A stretch of DNA of 64,000 nucleotides. Source: Streptomyces yatensis. Lineage in GTDB: Bacteria; Actinomycetota; Actinomycetes; Streptomycetales; Streptomycetaceae. How positions within the stretch are numbered: the stretch's first letter is position 1; each line of letters begins with the position of its first letter. The translations under genes and the position numbers were made by a program. The notes beneath the pieces are model-generated. The model was given only the letters and a program-made list of their open reading frames with translations, was not told the DNA's origin and made no database searches. The stretch covers positions 8,060,001-8,124,000 of the forward strand of contig NZ_CP072941.1 in assembly GCF_018069625.1 (NCBI RefSeq), written 5' to 3'. Shown here in pieces: positions 58,082 to 64,000 of this stretch.

Positions 58082-59772
58082 CACGCCAGCCCCTCGGCCA
58101 GCGGCCCCAGCGCCAGCGCCGGGAAGTACGTCAGACCGGTGATGATCAGGATCGCGCCCACCAGCAATCCCGTGAACAGCGGCTTCTCGGTGCGCAGCGT
58201 GCCCGCGGTGGCCGGCACCGGCTTCTGCTCGGCGAGCGAGCCCGCCAGCGCCAGGACGAAGACCATGGGCACGAAGCGGCCGAACAGCATCGCGAGGCCG
58301 GTCGTGGTGTTGAACCAGTCGGTGTTCGCGTTCAGGCCCGCGAAAGCGGAGCCGTTGTTGTTCGAGGCGGAGGTGAACGCGTACAGCACCTCGGAGAAGC
58401 CGTGCGCACCGGAGTTGAGCATCGAGTTCGGCGGCGTCCGCAGGGCCATGGAGGCGGCGGTGAAGATCAGCACCAGCGCCGGGGTGACCAGGATGTAGCA
58501 GGCCGCCAGCTTCATCTCGCGGGCACCGATCTTCTTGCCCAGATACTCGGGCGTGCGGCCGACCATCAGCCCGGCGATGAACACCGCGATGATCGCCATG
58601 ATCAGCATGCCGTAGAGGCCGGAGCCCATACCACCGGGCGCGATCTCGCCCAGCATCATGCCGAGCATGGTGATGCCGCCGCCCAGGCCCGTGAAGGAGG
58701 AGTGGAAGGAGTCCACCGCTCCGGTCGAGGTGAGCGTGGTCGACACCCCGAAGAGCGCCGAGCCGCCGACACCGAAGCGGGCCTCCTTGCCCTCCATCGC
58801 GCCACCGGCGGCCTGCAGGGCCGGGCCGTGGTGGGCGAACTCGGTCCACATCATCAGGGCCACGAAGCCGACCCAGATGGTGACCATGGTCGCCAGGATC
58901 GCGTAGCCCTGCTTGACCGAGCCGACCATGATGCCGAAGGTGCGGGTCAGCGCGAGCGGGATGACCAGGATCAGGAAGATCTCGAAGAGGTTGGTGAACG
59001 GGGTCGGGTTCTCGAACGGGTGGGCGCTGTTGGCGTTGAAGTAACCGCCGCCGTTGGTGCCCAGCTCCTTGATGGCCTCCTGCGAGGCCACCGCCCCGCC
59101 GTTCCACTGCTGCGAGCCGCCCATGAACTGGCCCACCTCGTGGATGCCCGAGAAGTTCTGGATGGCGCCGCAGGCGACCAGCACGACGGCGGCGATGGCC
59201 GCGCCCGGCACCAGGACGCGAATCGTGCCGCGCACCAGATCGGCCCAGAAGTTGCCGAGTTCACCGGTGCGCGAGCGGGCGAAGCCGCGCACCAGCGCCA
59301 CCGCGACGGCGATGCCGACCGCGGCCGAGACGAAGTTCTGCACGGCGAGCCCGGCGGTCTGCACGACGTGGCCCATGGCCTGCTCGCCGTAGTACGACTG
59401 CCAGTTGGTGTTCGTCACGAAGGACGCGGCCGTGTTGAACGCCTGCGCGGGCTCGATCGAGGAGAACCCGAGCGAACCGGGCAGGCTGCCCTGCAGCCGC
59501 TGCAGCAGATACAGGAAGAGCACACCGGCCGCCGAGAAGGCCAGCACCCCGCGCAGATACGAGGCCCAGCGCATCTCGGTGTCGGGGTTGGCACCGATGC
59601 CCTTGTAGATCCACTTCTCCACACGCCAGTGCTTCTCGGAGGCGTAGACCTTGGCCATGTAGGTGCCGAGGGGAACGTAGGCGAGCGCCAGCGCCGCCAT
59701 GAGGGCGAGCAGCTGGAGCACGCCCGCGAGTACGGGACCCATGCCTCCCGCCGCGGTAGCAGCTGATGTCAC
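58081..59772 (-). CDS. kdpA: KdpA, potassium-transporting ATPase channel-like subunit
   Basis: A 563-residue integral membrane protein of the K+ channel-like SKT superfamily. [60 protein letters not shown] and [20 protein letters not shown] are the four selectivity-filter loops. It binds and passes K+ at micromolar concentrations. The GTG start is 2 bp after kdpF. Expression is expected only under K+ limitation. Confidence 0.97.
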
Positions 59773-59774
59773 CG

Positions 59775-59864
59775 TCAGAACCTCTCCGGGAAGATCAGGG
59801 CGAGGACGAGATAGCCCAGCAGGGCGACGGCGACGACGAGGCCGACGACGTTTTCGACGGTCAC
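59775..59864 (-). CDS. kdpF: KdpF, small accessory subunit of the Kdp ATPase
   Basis: A 29-residue single transmembrane helix, [20 protein letters not shown] followed by LALIFPERF, the standard KdpF form with its FPERF end. It stabilises the KdpABC complex. The GTG start overlaps the stop of a preceding 27-codon gene (GTGA), and kdpA starts 2 bp after its stop. Confidence 0.9.
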   Translation of the reverse strand: MTVENVVGLVVAVALLGYLVLALIFPERF

Positions 59865-59944
59865 AGCTTCGTCACCCCCTTGGCGACAAAGGCCACCAGC
59901 GCGAACACCGCGAGCATGGTGACGACGAAGGCCACATCGGCCAT
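59861..59944 (-). CDS. 27-residue membrane peptide upstream of kdpF
   Basis: ATG at 59944 with CAGGAG 6 nt upstream gives [20 protein letters not shown] followed by AKGVTKL: a single hydrophobic helix ending in Lys. Its stop overlaps the kdpF GTG. The good ribosome site and coupling suggest that this is the true first gene of the operon. Similar peptides seem common upstream of kdpF in Streptomyces; no function is established. Confidence 0.72.
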   Translation of the reverse strand: MADVAFVVTMLAVFALVAFVAKGVTKL

Positions 59945-60169
59945 CGCGAACTCCTGGAAAGAGGTCGGGGGAATCCGCAAACGGCGGATCGGACGGGTTG
60001 TGAAAAGAAGAAAACCCCGCCCATGGCCGGATCCGAGCGTCGTTGACGGGTCCCATACGCCGATCCGCGCCCCCTTGACGCGACCCTTACGGGCGCTGGG
60101 GCGAGGGATGCGGGTGTTGGCTGGGCCCATGCCGAGGTCGCCGGGTGCGCATCGAGGAACGGGCCATGA
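59945..60169. promoter_or_regulatory. kdp promoter region
   Basis: A 225-bp gap before the operon. It is AT-richer around 59997-60015 and holds CCCTTGAC (60072-60079) and CCCTTACG (60084-60091), direct repeats with a 12-bp period as expected for an OmpR-type response regulator such as KdpE. I cannot prove that KdpE binds there. Confidence 0.35.
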
Positions 60170-60763
60170 TCACTTCATGACACGACGCCAGATCTCGACG
60201 GTGGTCGCGGTCGCCTGGGCGAGATCATTCCCGGGCGAACAGGCGGCACGGTAGAAGGTCCGTTCCGTCATCCAGCACAGTGCGCGGGCCGGCGCGGCGG
60301 CTCCGCCGGGCCCGTCCTCATCAGGGATCCCCGCCCGCCTCAGCACCTGCGTCATGGCCTGGGCGAAGGCGTCGACCGTGTCGTTCCAGGCGGATCCGAC
60401 CACCGGATGCAGCGCGGAGTAGTCGACGGCCGCCCGCATGACGGTGCCGTGCTCGCGCCAGACCCGCTCCACCCCGTGGACGGCCCGTTCCATGACATCG
60501 ACGGGCGCGGATGCCGCATCCTGCGCCGTGGTGTCGGCCTCGGCCCGAATGGTGCGCATGGTGCGCTCGACGAGAGCGGCGAGGACCTCGTGCTTGTTGC
60601 CGAAGTAGAAGTAGAGGGACCCGCGGGAGATCCCGGCGCCCTTGGCGATCGCCTCGACCGTGAGCTCCTCGAGGCTCGTGTGCTCGAGCAGCGTTTCGGC
60701 GGCGTCCAGAAGGGCCTGCTCGCGCAGGTCTCCCTTCCTCGGAGCGGCACTGCGCCTTCCCAC
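60170..60763 (-). CDS. TetR family transcriptional regulator
   Basis: A 197-residue TetR protein: LEELTVEAIAKGAGISRGSL and YFYFGNKHEVLAALVERTMR form the HTH (about residues 33-70), with a TetR_C-like helical domain ending FYRAACSPGNDLAQATATTV. The GTG start has GGGGAG upstream. It resembles EthR-type regulators (SLYFYFGNKHEVL). Its regulated gene is not obvious: downstream are the kdp genes, 225 bp away, and upstream decayed fragments, so its partner may have been lost. Confidence 0.88.
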   Translation of the reverse strand: MGRRSAAPRKGDLREQALLDAAETLLEHTSLEELTVEAIAKGAGISRGSLYFYFGNKHEVLAALVERTMRTIRAEADTTAQDAASAPVDVMERAVHGVERVWREHGTVMRAAVDYSALHPVVGSAWNDTVDAFAQAMTQVLRRAGIPDEDGPGGAAAPARALCWMTERTFYRAACSPGNDLAQATATTVEIWRRVMK

Positions 60764-60891
60764 TGCGGTCTCCCCTGATCGACTCTCCCGAGCACTGTAC
60801 TTCCGCCGGGCAAGGGCCCACGGCAGGTCCGTTGCCCGGCAGGGGCCACGCGCCGGCCACGGCCTTCAGCGGCCGCGTCCCGGCACGGTGA

Positions 60892-61440
60892 TCAGCCCTT
60901 GAGCTGAGTTCCGTCGGGGAAGTCGGTGGTCCGCGACAGCTTCTCCCAGGTGCGGATGTCGTCGTCCACCGCCTGCCGGGCCGCCGTGACCAGGCGCAGC
61001 GCGTCCGAGCCCAGCACCAGATGGGCAGGGGGCTCGGGGACGTCGAGGATATCCAGCAGCGCTTCGGCGGCGCTCCGCGGATTGCCGAGCTGGTTGCCAC
61101 TGGCCTTGATCCGCGCCTCGCGGATCGGTGCGAACAACGCGTCGTCGATTTTTTTCGCCACGACGCAGATAGTTGTCCGCCACTGCGGATATCCACCGGC
61201 CTCGGCTCCCAGCACATGCAGCAGCGACAGAGCCCCGTCGCGAGGGGATCCCGGCGTCGCGCTGTGGAGCACGAGGTGCTGGTCGCGGTCGGTGAGCGCG
61301 AGCGAGTCGCAGCCGAGGGTGATCTCCCCCGCGACCGGATGGCGGAAGGCCCTCGTGAGCATCGGCGCGGCCTGCACATCGTGCCGCTCCCAGAGCCGGG
61401 CGACGTCGGGGCCGGCGGCGCGGAGTTCGTCGAGCTGACA
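60892..61440 (-). pseudogene. Fused remnants: MmyB-like regulator C-terminus joined to an SDR C-terminus
   Basis: One open frame without a proper start combines two unrelated C-terminal pieces. First comes LDELRAAGPDVARLWERHDV and RAFRHPVAGEITLGCDSLAL, the end of an XRE/MmyB-type regulator lacking its HTH. From about base 61160 comes FAPIREARIKASGNQLGNPR, then LDILDVPEPPAHLVLGSDAL and DDIRTWEKLSRTTDFPDG, the end of an SDR oxidoreductase. The junction is not a known domain fusion. A TGA in frame precedes the regulator part. I take this as a deletion product. A short protein from the ATG at 61377 is possible. Confidence 0.65.
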
Positions 61441-61448
61441 CGGTCCTC

Positions 61449-61632
61449 ATGACGAACAACGTCGACATCGCACCCATCGGCCTGCTCACCGGCAAGGTCG
61501 TGTTCGTCACCGGCGCCGGCCGCGGCCCGGCTCTTCGCCGCTGAGGGCGCCGCCGTCGTGCTCGCCGCCCGCGGCACGGACGCGCTCAACAGCATCACCG
61601 AGACCGCGGCCGTGACCTGCGCCGGCGCCTGA
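61449..61632 (+). pseudogene. N-terminal SDR fragment with frameshift/deletion
   Basis: From the ATG at 61449 the frame reads NNVDIAPIGLLTGKVVFVTG and AGRG, then loses register. In the next frame ARLFAAEGAAVVLAARGTDA and LNSITETAA continue the same SDR until a stop at 61630. The residues expected after GAGRG (IGRA) are missing, so a small deletion destroyed the NAD-binding segment. It is not an active gene. Confidence 0.7.
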
Positions 61633-61654
61633 ACAGGGGGCACGCAGGACTGTT

Positions 61655-61689
61655 GGTCACGCCACAGTCCCGAAAAGGGTCACGCCACA
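61655..61689 (+). repeat. Direct repeat GGTCACGCCACA
   Basis: Two exact 12-bp copies (61655-61666 and 61678-61689), 23 bp apart, between the decayed SDR and the tRNA terminator. Confidence 0.6.
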
Positions 61690-61704
61690 AGCCCTGGAAA
61701 GCAG

Positions 61705-61726
61705 AAAACCCCACGTGAAGTGGGGT
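61705..61726 (-). terminator. Rho-independent terminator of tRNA-Leu
   Basis: On the minus strand, CCCCAC and GTGGGG (61725-61720 and 61714-61709) form a 6-bp stem followed by TTTT, starting just 7 nt after the encoded CCA of the tRNA. Confidence 0.75.
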
Positions 61727-61732
61727 ATCAGC

Positions 61733-61820
61733 TGGTGTCCGAGGGGGGACTTGAACCCCCACGCCCGATAAAGGGCACTAGCACCTCAAGCTAGCGCGTC
61801 TGCCATTCCGCCACCCGGAC
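61733..61820 (-). tRNA. tRNA-Leu, anticodon GAG
   Basis: An 88-nt class II tRNA on the minus strand with encoded CCA. Acceptor GTCCGGG pairs with CTCGGAC (one G-T), the anticodon loop is TTGAGGT (anticodon GAG, reads CUC/CUU), the long variable arm is TGCCCTTTATCGGGCG, and the T arm GGGGGTTCAAGTCCCCC. It is followed at once by a terminator, and decayed gene fragments lie just beyond its 3' end. Confidence 0.95.
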
Positions 61821-62053
61821 CAGGTGTCTGCCGGTCGGCCCGCGGCCGTTCCGACGTGGAAAACCATAGCAAACATCGGGACGTGCTCGATCACGGCCGG
61901 TCGTGCCCCCGCGGCCGCGCTGTGTGACGGGGGCGTGACGGCGGTATTGCAGCCTTGGGCTGGGCGGGCGAGCGGAGGAGGATGGGCGGGTGACCCCTGC
62001 CGCGGGGGTCCGTACCTGGGCGTCCCGCGGCAGCGCAACGACGAGGAGGCATC

Positions 62054-63391
62054 GTGAGTGAGTCGCTTTCGGACGCGACGACGACCGGAACGGTCAGGGG
62101 CGAGGACGAGGTGGTCGACCTCTGCCGTGACCTGATCCGGATCGACACCAGTAACTATGGCGACCACTCCGGCCCCGGTGAGCGCGCGGCCGCCGAGTAC
62201 GTGGCCGAGAAGCTCGCCGAGGTGGGGCTCGAGCCGAAGATCTTCGAGTCGCACCAGGGCAGGGCGTCGACCGTGGCACGGATCGAAGGGGAGGATCCGT
62301 CCCGTCCGGCGCTGCTCATCCACGGCCACACCGACGTCGTACCGGCCAACGCCGAGGACTGGACCCACCACCCCTTCTCCGGCGAGATCGTGGACGACTG
62401 CGTCTGGGGCCGGGGCGCGGTGGACATGAAGGACATGGACGCGATGACGCTCGCGGTCGTCCGGGACCGGCTGCGCACCGGCCGCAAGCCCCCGCGCGAC
62501 ATCGTGCTGGCCTTCCTCGCCGATGAGGAGGCGGGCGGGGTCTACGGGGCCAAGCACCTGGTCAACAACCACCCCGACCTCTTCGAGGGGGTGACGGAGG
62601 CGATCGGCGAGGTCGGCGGCTTCTCCTTCACCGTCAACGAGGATCTGCGGCTCTATCTGATCGAGACCGCGCAGAAGGGCATGCACTGGATGCGGCTCAC
62701 GGTGGACGGCACCGCGGGGCACGGCTCGATGACCAACAGCGACAACGCCATCACGGAGCTGACCGAGGCGGTCGGGCGGCTCGGGCGGCACAAGTTCCCG
62801 GTGCGGGTCACCAAGACCGTACGGTCCTTCCTGGACGAGCTGTCCGACGCCCTCGGCACCCCGCTCGACCCGGAGAACATGGACGAGACGCTGGCCAAGC
62901 TGGGCGGCATCGCGAAGATCATCGGGGCCACGCTCCAGAACACCGCAGCCCCGACCATGCTCAGCGCCGGCTACAAGGTCAACGTCATTCCGGGGCAGGC
63001 CACGGCGCATGTGGACGGGCGCTTCCTGCCGGGGTTCGAGGACGAGTTCCTGGCCGACCTCGATCGCATCCTCGGCCCGCGGGTCAAGCGGGAGGACGTG
63101 CACGCGGACAAGGCGCTGGAGACCACCTTCGACGGGGCGCTGGTCGAGGCCATGCAGTCGGCGCTGAAGGCCGAGGACCCGATCGCCCGCGCCGTGCCGT
63201 ACTGCCTCTCCGGCGGTACGGACGCGAAGTCCTTCGACGACCTCGGCATCCGCTGCTTCGGATTCGCGCCGCTGCGGCTGCCCCCCGAGCTGGACTTCGC
63301 CGGGATGTTCCACGGGGTCGACGAGCGGGTGCCGGTGGACGGGCTGAAGTTCGGCGTGCGGGTGCTGGACCGGTTCCTGGACGCCTGCTGA
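62054..63391 (+). CDS. M20/M28-type metallopeptidase (ArgE/DapE family)
   Basis: A 445-residue M20 peptidase. LLIHGHTDVVPANAEDWTHH gives the first zinc His and Asp, WGRGAVDMKDMDAMTLAVVR the bridging Asp, LAFLADEEAGGVYGAKHLV the Glu-Glu pair, VDGTAGHGSMTN the dimerisation domain, and FAGMFHGVDERVP the last His. The GTG start has GAGGAGG. Family members are aminoacylases or dipeptidases; this actinobacterial subgroup is usually annotated only as M20/M25/M40. It stands alone between the tRNA gene and the chaplin gene. Confidence 0.92.
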   Translation: MSESLSDATTTGTVRGEDEVVDLCRDLIRIDTSNYGDHSGPGERAAAEYVAEKLAEVGLEPKIFESHQGRASTVARIEGEDPSRPALLIHGHTDVVPANAEDWTHHPFSGEIVDDCVWGRGAVDMKDMDAMTLAVVRDRLRTGRKPPRDIVLAFLADEEAGGVYGAKHLVNNHPDLFEGVTEAIGEVGGFSFTVNEDLRLYLIETAQKGMHWMRLTVDGTAGHGSMTNSDNAITELTEAVGRLGRHKFPVRVTKTVRSFLDELSDALGTPLDPENMDETLAKLGGIAKIIGATLQNTAAPTMLSAGYKVNVIPGQATAHVDGRFLPGFEDEFLADLDRILGPRVKREDVHADKALETTFDGALVEAMQSALKAEDPIARAVPYCLSGGTDAKSFDDLGIRCFGFAPLRLPPELDFAGMFHGVDERVPVDGLKFGVRVLDRFLDAC

Positions 63392-63718
63392 GGGACGCAC
63401 GAACGGCCTAATCGATCACACATACCGAAGGAACCAAAAAGGGTGAATGGTGTCGTAGCTTGATAGCTTGATTGCTCCCTCCTCGTTACATGGTGTGTGC
63501 GGCCCGTAACCGGGCCGCGGTGCCGACAAGGGGTGGTGCTGTACCCCGCCTTCGGCAACTACCGCATCGATCACGTGACATCGGGTCACGGTCCACCGGG
63601 GTGTGAGCCCCGGGTGGTTTCGGAGTGTGCGTGCTCCGGGACGCCCGGGGATGGGGGTGCGGGCGAGATCGCCCGCGCGCACTCCGGCCGGGACGGAAGG
63701 CTAGGGGAGCAGACAGTT
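63392..63718. promoter_or_regulatory. Long leader region upstream of a chaplin gene
   Basis: A 327-bp gap. It begins AT-rich with a direct duplication TAGCTTGA-TAGCTTGA (63456-63471), then a perfect hairpin GCGGCCCG-TAAC-CGGGCCGC (63499-63518), which may end M20 transcription or lie in the leader. CGTAAC at 63505-63510 resembles the -35 of BldN-sigma promoters known for chaplin genes, but I find no good -10, so this is weak. GGGGAG precedes the ATG at 63719. No gene is visible. Confidence 0.4.
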
Positions 63719-64000
63719 ATGCGACAGGTTGCGAAAAAGGGCCTGATCACCGTAGCCGCGGCGAGCGGCGTTCTCGCCGTGACCGGCGGCTACGCCCAGG
63801 CGGCGGGTCCGGGGGCCGATGGTGGCGCCGCGTACTCGCCGGGCGTCGTCTCGGGCAACAACATCCAGGTCCCGGTGCATGTGCCGGTGAATCTGTGCGG
63901 GAACACGGTGAGCGTCATCGGCGTCTTCAACGGTGCCGGTGGGGGGCAGTGCGGCGGCGGCTCGGACGACTCGTCCGGCGGCGGTACCCAGGCCGGCGGT
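63719..64000 (+). CDS. Chaplin family protein (partial, 5' end)
   Basis: The first 94 codons of a gene running off the right edge. A signal peptide (GLITVAAASGVLAVTGGYAQ, cleavage after AQAA) is followed by a chaplin domain, from AAYSPGVVSGNNIQVPVHVP to NLCGNTVSVIGVFNGAGGGQ and C, with the two Cys residues 22 or so apart. A Gly/Ser linker then begins. Chaplins are secreted amphipathic proteins that form amyloid films on aerial hyphae. The long linker suggests either a long, sortase-anchored chaplin with two domains or a short one with a tail; the end is outside the window. Confidence 0.9.
   Translation, partial: MRQVAKKGLITVAAASGVLAVTGGYAQAAGPGADGGAAYSPGVVSGNNIQVPVHVPVNLCGNTVSVIGVFNGAGGGQCGGGSDDSSGGGTQAGG

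Noticed and set aside
60892..61632. Intact regulator and SDR genes
   Set aside because: The regulator part has no HTH, the SDR parts are split over both strands, and the NAD-binding loop is deleted.
63499..63518. c-di-AMP (ydaO) riboswitch upstream of the chaplin gene
   Set aside because: A strong hairpin is present, but I could not find the conserved internal motifs of that class.

Overview
The window is high-GC actinobacterial DNA, almost certainly from a Streptomyces chromosome. The evidence is the third-position GC bias, tightly packed genes with ATGA/GTGA overlaps, GTG starts, an in-frame TTA leucine codon in a regulator, a chaplin gene at the right edge, and Streptomyces-style SpoIIE phosphatase and ECF-sigma modules. 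I see no complete insertion sequence, prophage, CRISPR array or rRNA. One tRNA gene (Leu, anticodon GAG) is present.

Left part (1-14.2 kb): the end of a chorismate-binding PabB/TrpE-type enzyme; a TetR regulator convergent with a MaoC hydratase, both preceded by the same TAAGC-N4-GCTCA box; a zinc-ribbon protein; a secreted penicillin-acylase-family enzyme; a serine hydrolase divergent from a TTA-containing LysR-type regulator. Then come two convergent operons, SDR/acyl-CoA ligase/TetR and APH-like kinase/acyl-CoA dehydrogenase. They carry the same 12-bp operator in opposite orientation and together match the enzyme set of 4-hydroxyacid (levulinate, Lva/ACAD11-type) catabolism.

Middle (14.2-37.7 kb): an HxlR regulator and a reductase flank a perfect 28-bp palindrome; a quinone oxidoreductase; a Nudix/DUF202/DUF202 operon; a Gly/Tyr-repeat membrane protein; a KstD-like flavoprotein; a molybdenum oxidoreductase with a cytochrome b partner; a GH6 cellulase convergent with a processive GT2 synthase; a GT4 glycosyltransferase; an EamA exporter with a LysR regulator; a PAS/GAF/SpoIIE/ATPase phosphatase; and a three-subunit molybdenum hydroxylase operon (PaoABC-like) with an NmrA-type protein and a channel-like membrane protein.

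Right-middle (37.8-45.3 kb): a cryptic biosynthetic locus built from pterin/flavin-pathway parts. It has a GTP cyclohydrolase II with Met at the product-determining position, a creatininase-family protein, a RibD reductase domain, a PTPS-like protein lacking a zinc ligand, a dehydrogenase, a glycosyltransferase, a methyltransferase, a UPF0104 membrane protein and a CDP-alcohol phosphotransferase. It resembles the S. coelicolor SCO6650-SCO6655 region, whose product I do not know. Two of its genes converge and overlap antisense by 600 nt. This is my best candidate for an undescribed system.

Right part (45.4-64 kb): an SDR/XRE pair; a small-ORF/ECF-sigma/265-aa operon; a six-gene catabolic operon (flavin reductase, Ldh-type dehydrogenase, thioesterase, SsuD-like monooxygenase, acyl-CoA ligase, HMG-CoA-lyase-like protein) divergent from a MarR regulator; kdpFABC with an extra 27-codon leader gene; a TetR regulator; a patch of decayed gene fragments beside tRNA-Leu; an M20 peptidase; and the start of a chaplin gene. 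The second system candidate is the MarR-controlled operon, whose HMG-CoA-lyase homologue has lost most catalytic residues.
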